Below, piece after piece: positions 42,765 to 51,552 of a stretch of 64,000 nucleotides of DNA. A program made the position numbers and the translations under genes. The DNA lies in the NCBI RefSeq assembly GCF_022539405.1, contig NZ_CP054394.1:1614501-1678500 (forward strand), in the 5' to 3' direction. This DNA comes from Natranaerofaba carboxydovora. GTDB lineage: Bacteria; Bacillota; Natranaerobiia; Natranaerobiales; Natranaerofabaceae. The notes beneath the pieces were generated by a model, which saw only the letters and a program-made list of their open reading frames with translations, made no database searches and was not told the origin of the DNA. Numbering within the stretch: the stretch's first letter is position 1; the number at the start of each line of letters is the position of its first letter.

Positions 42765-43065
42765 CACCCCTCGAACCCAAATTTCAGGGACGAGGGGGTA
42801 TCCCGCGTTACCACCCTGATTATCAGTACTTTATTATAAAACTCTATACAGCTTTATAAAGAGTACTGATCTCTCAAGCTTGCCTACCCGGCAAATGGTT
42901 GTAACGTAACCACACGACTAATCTTACTAATGCTAACTTTTTCATGTTAACATATTCGGATTAGCTACTTCGGGGCGGCCCAAACTGACCGGGTATAAAA
43001 CCCTTCCAGCTTATCTACTCATATAGATAAAGGTTTCTCTCTGGATACCCGTTTACAGTTATTTA
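42765..43065 (-). promoter_or_regulatory. T-box leader for alaS
   Basis: The minus strand contains the T-box sequence AGGGTGGTAACGCGGG (42802-42817) followed by a terminator: ACCCCCTCG, loop, CGAGGGGTG and TTTTT. Upstream is an AGAGA-type box (CCAGAGAGAAACC) and stem I. GCT (Ala) in GAAGTAGCTAATCC is the candidate specifier codon. Uncharged tRNA-Ala should prevent termination and raise alaS expression. Confidence 0.93.
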
Positions 43066-43100
43066 CCCCTTCATAGTATTTTTTATCTTGATTTTTTGCT

Positions 43101-43130
43101 ATTATATACAGTTTAAGGCACCTATGTCAA
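43101..43130 (-). promoter_or_regulatory. Consensus SigmaA promoter of alaS
   Basis: On the minus strand TTGACA, 18-nt spacer, TATAAT: both hexamers perfect. It lies just upstream of the T-box leader. Confidence 0.85.
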
Positions 43131-43160
43131 GTCATGACAGCAATTTTCAAGACATTATTA

Positions 43161-44258
43161 TTATTGCTCCTCATCCTGTAAAAAATAATCCCAAAATAAA
43201 TGACGTATTATTACTCTTACAATTGCAACAACCGGAACTGCAAGAATAAGCCCTAGAAAACCAAAGAAATGACCTCCAGCTATAAGCGAAGTAACAACAG
43301 CTAGCGGATGCAGCTTCAAATTTCGTCCAAGAATCTGAGGAGCAACTAATTGGCTTTCTATCTGCTGAACTATCAGAATCCAAATTACCACCTTCAACGC
43401 AAGTAAGGGTTCTTCTAGTAAAGCAATTATCACCGAAGGCACAGCTCCTATAAAAGGCCCAAAGTACGGGATGATATTAGTGATTCCTGCAATTATACCT
43501 AAAACAAGGGCAAATTCAACCCCTAAAAAAGCAAGACCTATATACGTTAATATACCTATAAAAAGGCATACAACTAATTGCCCTCTAATATAATTTCCAA
43601 AAGTAATACTAACATCTTTCATTATTTCCGTTACTTTGCCCCTGTATTTAGGCGGTACAACAAGTATCATATTACTTCTCAAAATTTCTGTATCCTTTAA
43701 AAAATAAAAGAGAATAATCGGTAAAGCTATCAAACTAAACACATACGCTAAAATACTAGCTCCTGTACCAATTATACCTTGAAAATCAAGAATAGTACCT
43801 AAAATATCTTGAAAATTTACCTGGTATTCAATAATGGCTTCATTTATCGCATCTGTTATAGGTGGTGGAAGCTCATACAAAATGAATTCTGTTTCATCAA
43901 TAAATTGCCTAAATTCACGAGTAAAATAAGGTATCTCTCTTGCAAACTCCTGAATTTCTATAAATATAGCATTTACAAGACTAATACCTACTAAAACAAG
44001 TAAAGTTATTGATATCCCATAAACCCCTAGTATTGTAGCAATTCTTGGTACTCTATAAGATTCAATAAATTCAACTAATGGGTTTAAAATATAAAATAAA
44101 ATTATAGCAAGTAAAAAAGGAAGTAAAAAAATAAAAACTTGATCTCTAATCTGATAAACACCAACTACAAAATCCCGTACTATCTCAAAACCAAAAAGCA
44201 CTGCACTAACAACCAAAGTTATCCATGCGACAAGCTTTAATAAATCCTTATGTTCCAA
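43161..44258 (-). CDS. AI-2E family transporter (PF01594-type permease)
   Basis: About 365 aa with roughly eight membrane segments and the family motifs PFLLAIILFYILNPLVE, PLPIILFYF-like (LIALPIILFYFLKDTE), GIIAGITNIIPYFGPFIGAVP and PQILGRNLKLHPLAVV. Transport role is unsure; members include autoinducer-2 exporters and Na+/H+ antiporters, the latter plausible in an alkaliphile. The TTG at 44258 is chosen because GAGGGG lies about 8 nt upstream and the longer frame would run through a terminator hairpin. Confidence 0.88.
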   Translation of the reverse strand: MEHKDLLKLVAWITLVVSAVLFGFEIVRDFVVGVYQIRDQVFIFLLPFLLAIILFYILNPLVEFIESYRVPRIATILGVYGISITLLVLVGISLVNAIFIEIQEFAREIPYFTREFRQFIDETEFILYELPPPITDAINEAIIEYQVNFQDILGTILDFQGIIGTGASILAYVFSLIALPIILFYFLKDTEILRSNMILVVPPKYRGKVTEIMKDVSITFGNYIRGQLVVCLFIGILTYIGLAFLGVEFALVLGIIAGITNIIPYFGPFIGAVPSVIIALLEEPLLALKVVIWILIVQQIESQLVAPQILGRNLKLHPLAVVTSLIAGGHFFGFLGLILAVPVVAIVRVIIRHLFWDYFLQDEEQ

Positions 44259-44286
44259 CTGTCTAGCACCCCTCTCACCTAACAGT

Positions 44287-44318
44287 AAAAGCAACCTTTA
44301 AAACTAAGGTTGCTTTCA
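44287..44318 (-). terminator. Weak intrinsic terminator
   Basis: On the minus strand AAAGCAACCTT, loop, AAGGTTGCTTTT then ACTG. The stem is good (11 bp), the T-run short. It lies between the YtxH-like gene and the AI-2E permease. Confidence 0.6.
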
Positions 44319-44320
44319 AA

Positions 44321-44476
44321 TTAACTATTCCCATTATAACATTTTTCGTTTTCTTTGTTTGATAAATTTGAGGAAAAATTTATTGCTGAACTTTTTTCTG
44401 ATAATAACATGCCTACTAATACACCAAACGCACCCCCGGTAAGCATACCTTTGAGGTATCCACTCCTAAAAAACAT
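44321..44476 (-). CDS. Small YtxH-like membrane protein
   Basis: 51 aa: MFFRSGYLKGMLTGGAFGVL, then VGMLLSEKSS and a polar, Asn-rich tail. One glycine-rich hydrophobic segment resembles YtxH-type proteins. The ATG at 44476 is preferred because AAAGGATGA precedes it; an in-frame ATG at 44485 is too near the SD. Function is unknown. Confidence 0.6.
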   Translation of the reverse strand: MFFRSGYLKGMLTGGAFGVLVGMLLSEKSSAINFSSNLSNKENEKCYNGNS

Positions 44477-44489
44477 AAGGCTCATCCTT

Positions 44490-44669
44490 TCATTCTTGTA
44501 AGTCTACCTTATATGCTGATTCCAAGGTTCCATCATCTTGTATATTATAGATATGTGCTTCATTACCTTTTTTATACTTTATTTCAACCAGGCAGTTCCA
44601 GCAATAGTAGTTGCTGCTGCTTACTTTTCCAACGTCTATTCCCGAACATACAGGACACTGTACCCACAC
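44490..44669 (-). CDS. Small zinc-ribbon protein
   Basis: 59 aa with CPVCSGIDVGKV and YYCWNCLVEIKY (two CxxC pairs, a zinc ribbon), then IYNIQDDGTLESAYKVDL. The start is GTG 44669, with AAAGGGG about 10 nt upstream; a longer frame to 44693 would run through that SD. Function is unknown. It sits just downstream of mnmA in plus coordinates but upstream of the YtxH-like gene in transcription. Confidence 0.65.
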   Translation of the reverse strand: MWVQCPVCSGIDVGKVSSSNYYCWNCLVEIKYKKGNEAHIYNIQDDGTLESAYKVDLQE

Positions 44670-44755
44670 TTTTAATTTACCCCTTTCCAGCAAACATTAC
44701 TTCCATTAAATATTTTCCCCGAAAGAAGGTAAAATAATACACATTTCCATGATAT

Positions 44756-45883
44756 TCATCTACAACTTTTTTTAATAGTCCCTCCACCTACTACCATTTC
44801 ACCATCATAAAAGACAACTGCCTGACCCGGGGCCACTGCTTCTTCAGGTTCATTAAATTCCACCTTTACTTTTCCTTCTTGTTCAGTTAAAGGTATAATT
44901 TTTGAGGGTACAGGTTCTGCGTTATATCTAATTTTGGCATCTACATCAATTGAATTATCCAAAGAGTCAAATGCAATCCAATTTACATCCTCAGTAATAA
45001 ATTCGTGTGTCAAAAGATCTTCTTTGTCACCAATAATTACTGCATTTTTCTGAGTATCAATATCCACAACATATTGCGGTCTGCCAAGGGAAATACCTAA
45101 CCCTTTTCTTTGACCAATGGTATAATAAGGAATTCCTTTATGTTCTCCAAGCTTCTCTCCATTTAGGTTTATTATAGGTCCTTTTTCAATCTTTTTAGGC
45201 GCTTCTTCACTAATAAATTTTCTATAATCATTGTCAGGTATAAAACATATATCCTGACTCTCAGGCTTGTTTGAAGTAACAAGATCATATTTTTGGGCAA
45301 GCTCACGAGTACGTGCCTTACTATAATCCCCCAGAGGGAACAGAGTTCTAGACAGCTCTTCTTGATTCATATTATATAGCATATAAGTCTGGTCTTTCTT
45401 ATCGTCTACAGCCGTGTACAGTAAATAGCGACTTCTTTTTTCATCATATTTTATCCTAGCATAGTGACCAGTAGCAATATAATCACATTCAAGCTCTAAA
45501 GCTTTTTGCAAAAACTTTTGCCACTTTAGATATTTATTGCAGGCAATACATGGATTAGGTGTTCTTCCCTTCATGTACTCATTAATGAAATCTTTAACAA
45601 CCTGTTGATAAAATATCTCCTTAAAATTCATTACATAAAAAGGTATATCAAGCTTATCAGCCACTCTCTTTGCATCGTGAGAGGCCTTGAGAGAACAACA
45701 TCCCTTGGCATTTTGCTCGGCTATTTCTTCATCCTTATCCCGGTACCATAACCTCATATTTGCTCCAATAACTTCATAACCTTGATCTTTTAGCAAAGCA
45801 GCTGTTGTCGAACTATCCACCCCTCCACTCATTGCTACCAGGACTCTTTTATTTCTATTTTGATTATTTTTATCACTTGACAT
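44756..45883 (-). CDS. mnmA: tRNA-specific 2-thiouridylase MnmA
   Basis: Thiolates U34 of tRNA-Lys, -Glu and -Gln. It has the PP-loop VAMSGGVDSSTTAALLK, the catalytic cysteines in GRTPNPCIACNKYLKW and ESQDICFIPD, and GQRKGLGISLGRPQYVV. ATG 45883 follows AGTGGTGGTAAAG. It overlaps the end of rarA by 11 nt. In many Firmicutes a cysteine desulfurase gene stands here; none is present. Confidence 0.95.
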   Translation of the reverse strand: MSSDKNNQNRNKRVLVAMSGGVDSSTTAALLKDQGYEVIGANMRLWYRDKDEEIAEQNAKGCCSLKASHDAKRVADKLDIPFYVMNFKEIFYQQVVKDFINEYMKGRTPNPCIACNKYLKWQKFLQKALELECDYIATGHYARIKYDEKRSRYLLYTAVDDKKDQTYMLYNMNQEELSRTLFPLGDYSKARTRELAQKYDLVTSNKPESQDICFIPDNDYRKFISEEAPKKIEKGPIINLNGEKLGEHKGIPYYTIGQRKGLGISLGRPQYVVDIDTQKNAVIIGDKEDLLTHEFITEDVNWIAFDSLDNSIDVDAKIRYNAEPVPSKIIPLTEQEGKVKVEFNEPEEAVAPGQAVVFYDGEMVVGGGTIKKSCR

Positions 45884-47222
45884 CTTTACCACCACTCTTG
45901 TGTTTGTTTTGTTCTCCTCGTAGATATTTTAATCTATTTTTAAAGTGAGATTCATGACCGTTTTCAGAAGGCTCATAATAAACTTTGCCTTTGACATTAT
46001 CTGGGACATAATCCTGCTTAACATAGTTAACTGGATAATTATGCGGATATTTATACCCTTCCCCGTGCCCCATATTTTTAGCTCCACGATAATGAGTATC
46101 TCTTAAGTGAAGTGGTACAGGCTCCTGTCTTGTTTGTTTTACATCTTTTAAAGCTTTTTCAATTGCTACATAACTACTGTTGCTTTTTTCTGTAGACGAA
46201 AGATAAGTAACTCCTTGAGCAAGGGTTATTCTAGCTTCAGGCATCCCAAGCTCTGATACAGCCTGATGTGTGCTAAGCGCCACCTGTAAGGCCTGTGGAT
46301 CAGCATTTCCAATATCTTCGCTTGCAAATATTAACATTCTCCTAGTAATAAATAAAGGATCTTCTCCTCCTTCTATCATCCTGGCCAACCAGTAAAGGCT
46401 TGCATCAGGATCTGAGCCACGCATAGATTTGATAAAAGCCGAAATAATATCATAATGATTGTCCCCATCTTTATCATAATACACTGCCCTATCCTGTATG
46501 GACTTTTCTATCTTATCTAATGTGATTTCCCTTAAATTATTTTCATCAGGAATTGTTGTAATCACACTTAACTCCAGAGCATTTAGTGCAGTTCTTATAT
46601 CACCATTAGCTAGCCTTATTAAATGTCGCAAAGCATCTTCATGTAACTTAACATTATAATCTCCAAGACCATTTTCCTTATCTTCTAGCCCACGCATTAT
46701 TAACTTCTCAATTTCATTATCAAACAATAATCTTAGTTGAAATACCCTTACTCTAGATAAAAGAGGAGAATTTATACTAAAATACGGGTTTTCTGTGGTA
46801 GCTCCAATCAATATAATAGTACCATCTTCAACATAGGGAAGCAGTCCATCCTGCTGGGCTTTATTAAACCTGTGAATTTCATCAATAAATAAAATAGTAT
46901 CTTCCTGATAATAACTTTTCTTTTCTTTTGCTTTGTTAATAACTTCTCTAATTTCTTTTATCCCACTGGTAACCGCATTTAATTGAAAAAAATTCGAATT
47001 TGTATGATTTGCTACAATTCTTGCGAGGGTAGTTTTGCCAGTGCCGGGGGGACCATACAAAATCATCGAAAAAAGCCTGTCTTCTTCAATAGCTCTTCTT
47101 AAATATCTACCTTCTCCCACTACTTCCTGTTGACCAACCATATAATCAAGGGTTTTGGGCCTTATTCTATCAGCAAGGGGAGAGCTCTTTTTTGATTTTT
47201 TTTCATAATTATAATTAAACAA
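45873..47222 (-). CDS. rarA: Replication-associated recombination protein RarA (MgsA)
   Basis: The 449-aa AAA+ clamp-loader-like ATPase has RPKTLDYMVGQQEVVGEGRY, Walker A YGPPGTGKTTLAR, Walker B FIDEIHRFNKAQQDGLLPYV and sensor TTENPYFSINSPLLSR. Its C-terminal part has SMRGSDPDASLYWLARM and KNMGHGEGYKYPHNYP. It acts at stalled replication forks. Confidence 0.95.
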   Translation of the reverse strand: MFNYNYEKKSKKSSPLADRIRPKTLDYMVGQQEVVGEGRYLRRAIEEDRLFSMILYGPPGTGKTTLARIVANHTNSNFFQLNAVTSGIKEIREVINKAKEKKSYYQEDTILFIDEIHRFNKAQQDGLLPYVEDGTIILIGATTENPYFSINSPLLSRVRVFQLRLLFDNEIEKLIMRGLEDKENGLGDYNVKLHEDALRHLIRLANGDIRTALNALELSVITTIPDENNLREITLDKIEKSIQDRAVYYDKDGDNHYDIISAFIKSMRGSDPDASLYWLARMIEGGEDPLFITRRMLIFASEDIGNADPQALQVALSTHQAVSELGMPEARITLAQGVTYLSSTEKSNSSYVAIEKALKDVKQTRQEPVPLHLRDTHYRGAKNMGHGEGYKYPHNYPVNYVKQDYVPDNVKGKVYYEPSENGHESHFKNRLKYLRGEQNKHKSGGKDVK

Positions 47223-47249
47223 GTCGATAATATCATCTCCTCCAAGAGA

Positions 47250-48668
47250 TCATCTATATCGCTGTAACAAGCCTTTACTGGCAAGATACAGGGCACATTC
47301 AATCCTTTTCTTTAATAATTCACATCCGGTTTTGTGCGGCTCTTCCATGTTACCATTAAATAAATATGCATTTGCATGACAGCCGCCACCGCAGTGAAAT
47401 TTAGCCCAACACTCTTTACATTTTTTCTTACTTAAAAAATTATGCTCGTTAAATTTATTTTTTACAGACTGATCTACCAAAAAACTTTTCTTAAGATCTC
47501 CCATTACAAACTCATCATTGCCAACAAACTGATGACAGGGATAAATTTCACCAGATGGTGTAATAGCTAGATATTCACTCCCTGCTCCACATCCAGAAAA
47601 TCTTTTTTTAACACAAGGTCCACCATCAAGATTTATCTCAAAATGATAAAAACTAAAACCTTCGCCTTTATCAGCCTTTTCTTCATAAAATAAAGTTAGC
47701 CTTTCATACTCTTTTTTAATTAAATCTAAATCCACATTTTCTAACGAGTAATTTTTTTCTTTTGAACATACCACAGGTTCAAGGGAAATATCTTTAAAAC
47801 CAAGATCATAAATATGTTCAACATCCCTGGTGAAGTCAAGATTATCAGCACTAAAAGTTCCCCTGACAAAATACTCTTTATGATCTCTACTCTCGACAAA
47901 TTCTTGATATAACCCAACTATACTATCATAAGTACTCTTATCATCATATAGACTTTTTCTATTAGTATCATTAATCTCTTTCCTACCATCTAGACTTAAT
48001 ACTACTGCAAAATCATGTTCATTTAAAAATCTCATAACTTCATTATCTAGACTCAATCCATTAGTAGTTAAAGTAAATTTTATGTTTTTATTATTTTTAG
48101 ATGCTTTTTCTCTGGCATAATGGACAGTTTTTTTTACAACTTCCCAATTTAATAAAGGCTCTCCTCCAAAAAAGTCAATTTCACAGTTTTTTCTTTCATT
48201 AGAATTTTCCAACAAAAAGTCAACTGCTTTTTTGGCAGTATCAAAATCCATCAAATCTTTTTTCTTTGTATCTTGTCCAAAAGTACCACCTCCTGCAAAA
48301 CAATACTTACATTTCATGTTGCAGGTATGCGAAATATTAAGACATAGAGCTTTTAATTGGTCATTATTTTTCTTAATTTTGTCAGTTTCTATTATGATAT
48401 CTGAAAACAATTGTTCTTTCTGAATCAAAGTCTCAACTTCTTCTAAAACCTTATTGATAGTATTTCCGGGCCACTTTTTATCTAGCTCATTAGTTATATT
48501 ATTTTTATCAATATTATGTAAATTCAATTCTTTGTATTTGTTAATTTTATTTATAACATCAAAAGCAGTTCCATTTAATTCATGAAGTGATCCACTATTA
48601 GTATCTATCGCATAATAATAATTATTAAATTCAAAGGTATGTACAATGCTTTCTTTTGGTAATTTCAA
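47250..48668 (-). CDS. SCIFF peptide maturase (radical SAM, SPASM-type)
   Basis: Forms thioether cross-links in the SCIFF precursor. The 472-aa protein has an N-terminal peptide-recognition part (about 1-95), the radical SAM motif CNMKCKYCFAGGG and DFFGGEPLLNWEVV. SPASM-type cysteines for auxiliary Fe-S clusters follow: CGAGSEYLAITPSGEIYPCH, CKECWAKFHCGGGCHANAY and a final Cys. The precursor is encoded directly upstream (48750-48890). A terminator lies between the two genes. Confidence 0.94.
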   Translation of the reverse strand: MKLPKESIVHTFEFNNYYYAIDTNSGSLHELNGTAFDVINKINKYKELNLHNIDKNNITNELDKKWPGNTINKVLEEVETLIQKEQLFSDIIIETDKIKKNNDQLKALCLNISHTCNMKCKYCFAGGGTFGQDTKKKDLMDFDTAKKAVDFLLENSNERKNCEIDFFGGEPLLNWEVVKKTVHYAREKASKNNKNIKFTLTTNGLSLDNEVMRFLNEHDFAVVLSLDGRKEINDTNRKSLYDDKSTYDSIVGLYQEFVESRDHKEYFVRGTFSADNLDFTRDVEHIYDLGFKDISLEPVVCSKEKNYSLENVDLDLIKKEYERLTLFYEEKADKGEGFSFYHFEINLDGGPCVKKRFSGCGAGSEYLAITPSGEIYPCHQFVGNDEFVMGDLKKSFLVDQSVKNKFNEHNFLSKKKCKECWAKFHCGGGCHANAYLFNGNMEEPHKTGCELLKKRIECALYLASKGLLQRYR

Positions 48669-48715
48669 TTTTAGTCCTCCAGTTTAATCCTCCAATTTTG
48701 TCGTAAAACTAAAAG

Positions 48716-48743
48716 AAAAAAGTAGCCATTATGACTACTTTTT
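48716..48743 (-). terminator. Intrinsic terminator between SCIFF precursor and maturase
   Basis: On the minus strand AAAAGTAG, loop, CTACTTTT, then TTTTTTCTTTT. It follows the SCIFF stop by a few bases. It should limit read-through so that precursor is made in excess of enzyme. Confidence 0.82.
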
Positions 48744-48749
48744 AATCTT

Positions 48750-48890
48750 TTAATCCCTTTCACAGGCCTGGTTCCCTACAGTACAGGAAGTTTTACAAGC
48801 GGATTGACATGATGTTTGACATTCACCACATCCATCATGTTCTGAAGTAATTCCAGACCAGCCACTGAATACAGTTTTTATATTATCCAA
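48750..48890 (-). CDS. SCIFF ranthipeptide precursor
   Basis: 46 aa, start TTG at 48890 with AGGGGG about 9 nt upstream. The C-terminal part is CGECQTSCQSACKTSCTVGN and ends QACERD: six Cys (21, 24, 28, 32, 36, 43) within the last 26 residues, the SCIFF pattern. The leader (DNIKTVFSGWSGITSEHDG) differs from the usual longer lysine-rich leader. The maturase at 47250-48668 should cross-link Cys to neighbouring residues. Related ranthipeptides act in clostridial population behaviour. Confidence 0.95.
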   Translation of the reverse strand: MDNIKTVFSGWSGITSEHDGCGECQTSCQSACKTSCTVGNQACERD

Positions 48891-48937
48891 ACGAAATACC
48901 CCCTATACTGCAAATTTAATTCATCACCTAACAAATT

Positions 48938-49138
48938 CTATTCTACGACTTTATTTAGTTCATCTATTAATTTGTCTAAGTCTGTTCCATGGACCATTGC
49001 AGCCTGGGCAATAGTCTCACCAGTAGCAGACGGGCAGCCAAGACAATGCATCCCATGTTTCATGAACACATCGGCTGTTTTTGGTTGTTGCTTTAATACA
49101 TCACCGATTGTCATATCTTTTGTGATTTTTTCTCCCAA
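48938..49138 (-). CDS. DUF1858 redox disulfide protein
   Basis: 66 aa: KITKDMTIGDVLKQQP, then MHCLGCPSATGETIAQAAM, the CxxCP motif of the DUF1858 family, often next to hybrid-cluster or redox proteins. TTG 49138 is chosen because GGGAGGTAATTTAC precedes it; the longer frame to 49189 lacks an SD. Function is unknown, with a likely disulfide or metal role. Confidence 0.85.
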   Translation of the reverse strand: MGEKITKDMTIGDVLKQQPKTADVFMKHGMHCLGCPSATGETIAQAAMVHGTDLDKLIDELNKVVE

Positions 49139-49276
49139 GTAAATTACCTCCCTTTTATCCAATAATTCTATATTTTTTGTATCATACAATACTTGTAGAA
49201 TTATTTTACTTCCTAGTAACTTTCACGTCAAGGGTTACTAATATACCTTTTAGCTATTATGTATGGTCAACTTTTA

Positions 49277-49300
49277 GTATACCGGGGAGAATCCCCGGTA
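49277..49300. other. Strong hairpin downstream of the SASP gene
   Basis: ATACCGGGG and CCCCGGTAT form a 9-bp stem with a GC-rich core. On the minus strand it is followed by ACTAAAAG with no T-run; on the plus strand by ATTTTCTAAC. It may still act as the end of the SASP transcript. Confidence 0.45.
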
Positions 49301-49310
49301 TATTTTCTAA

Positions 49311-49514
49311 CTAAAATTTATTCAACCAATTTTTTTCATACTCTTTAATCATTCTTCTAACCATATTTCCACCTATCTTCCCAATATCCCTAGTAGGCAT
49401 CTCTCTCCAACCCTTTAATTCAATATCTTTATCAAGTTTCAAATCTTTAGCCACCTCATACTTTAAACTTTCTAACTGCTTTGCTGATTGAGGCAGTCGA
49501 TGGCGTTTAGCCAT
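49311..49514 (-). CDS. Small acid-soluble spore protein, alpha/beta type (SspF-like)
   Basis: 67 aa: LPQSAKQLESLKYEVAKDL, then RDIGKIGGNMVRRMIKEYEK, the alpha/beta SASP pattern with the conserved Glu (LKYEVA) cut by germination protease. ATG 49514 has AGGAGG 8 nt upstream; a GTG three codons upstream is less well placed. It binds and protects spore DNA and marks this as a spore former. Confidence 0.92.
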   Translation of the reverse strand: MAKRHRLPQSAKQLESLKYEVAKDLKLDKDIELKGWREMPTRDIGKIGGNMVRRMIKEYEKNWLNKF

Positions 49515-49598
49515 CGAAAACACCTCCTAAATAGGAGTATAGTGTACTATTATTTTTACAAATGCAAGATTGTCCTATGCCATTTTAAAAAAATTTTA

Positions 49599-50003
49599 TT
49601 AAGTATTTATTCCTAACACTCCACCTACAGCACCAAAGACAAATGCCATAAACAAGCGGGATAAAATTATATTTGTCGAGGCAAGTTCAATACCCATCAA
49701 AACACTTAATAAAAGTAACCCAACAAAATATAATATTCCACATACGCCCCCGTTTAACCATCCTTTTTCTCCTATATTTTTTGTAGCATGCATAGAACCC
49801 ACAACAATACTGATTACACTTGTAATATAAGTTAAATGGGGTATAATAACATCAGAAATGTTAGTCAAATTTAACAGTAGTGCTGTTACTAAAAAAACTA
49901 GAAGAGATATAGCATAAGCTAATAATACCCCCGTCAAAATAAAACTTATCCTGCTTGTTTTACTCTCAGATTCGTTTTCATACCTTTGGGTTAATCTTGA
50001 CAT
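49599..50003 (-). CDS. TIGR04086 family membrane protein (YrzE-like)
   Basis: 134 aa with four hydrophobic segments (about 18-45, 55-72, 83-105, 110-132) and small glycine-rich patches (GAVGGVLG). The family occurs upstream of yajC in Firmicutes; function is unknown. ATG 50003 follows GGAGGTGATGGAATT. That SD lies inside a hairpin (see 50006-50057). Confidence 0.82.
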   Translation of the reverse strand: MSRLTQRYENESESKTSRISFILTGVLLAYAISLLVFLVTALLLNLTNISDVIIPHLTYITSVISIVVGSMHATKNIGEKGWLNGGVCGILYFVGLLLLSVLMGIELASTNIILSRLFMAFVFGAVGGVLGINT

Positions 50004-50005
50004 AA

Positions 50006-50057
50006 TTCCATCACCTCCATATTCGGTGTTAAATAATTAATATGCAAGGTGATGGAA
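50006..50057 (-). promoter_or_regulatory. Hairpin that buries the ribosome binding site
   Basis: On the minus strand TTCCATCACCT (50047-50057) pairs perfectly over 11 bp with AGGTGATGGAA (50006-50016), with a 30-nt loop. The second arm is the SD of the TIGR04086 gene, so the SD is closed when the stem forms. There is no known ligand. Confidence 0.55.
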
Positions 50058-50081
50058 GTTTATGTACTAGTCCACAAAACT

Positions 50082-50348
50082 TTATTCTTCATCATTGACT
50101 ACTTTTTGAATACCAAAGCGGCTTACGGTTATAGTCATATTTTCCGCTATTTTTAATTTTATAGTATCCTCCTGTATGTCTTTAATAGTACCATGAATCC
50201 CACCAATTGTTATAACCTCGTCATTTTTCTTAAGGGATTCTAACATCTGCTGCCTTTCTTTTTGCTGCTTTTGCTGCGGTCTTATGATCATCAAATAAAA
50301 AACTACAACTACTAAAATTAGAGGTAAAAAACCAGCTATTCCTTCCAT
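50082..50348 (-). CDS. yajC: Preprotein translocase subunit YajC
   Basis: 88 aa: one membrane segment (FLPLILVVVVFYLMII), then RPQQKQQKERQQMLESLKK and DEVITIGGIHGTI, all typical. Accessory to SecDF-YajC. tgt-yajC order is common. ATG 50348 has AGGAG upstream. Confidence 0.93.
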   Translation of the reverse strand: MEGIAGFLPLILVVVVFYLMIIRPQQKQQKERQQMLESLKKNDEVITIGGIHGTIKDIQEDTIKLKIAENMTITVSRFGIQKVVNDEE

Positions 50349-50371
50349 TTAATTCACTCCTTTATAAATTT

Positions 50372-51496
<1,125 letters not shown>

Positions 51497-51530
51497 TTAA
51501 CACCACTTCCCCAAGTATGATTTAATATAT

Positions 51531-51552
51531 GAGTTTTTGTCACTAGAATCAA
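51531..51552 (-). repeat. Degenerate terminal-repeat fragment (TTGATTCTGG family)
   Basis: GAGTTTTTGTCACTAGAATC matches the right-hand repeat of the 11116-11340 element with several changes. It includes the stop codon of queA (TGA at 51549-51551). Confidence 0.35.

Noticed and set aside
44256-44294. Upstream start for the AI-2E permease
   Set aside because: The extra 12 codons overlap a terminator hairpin and have no SD, whereas TTG 44258 has a good one.
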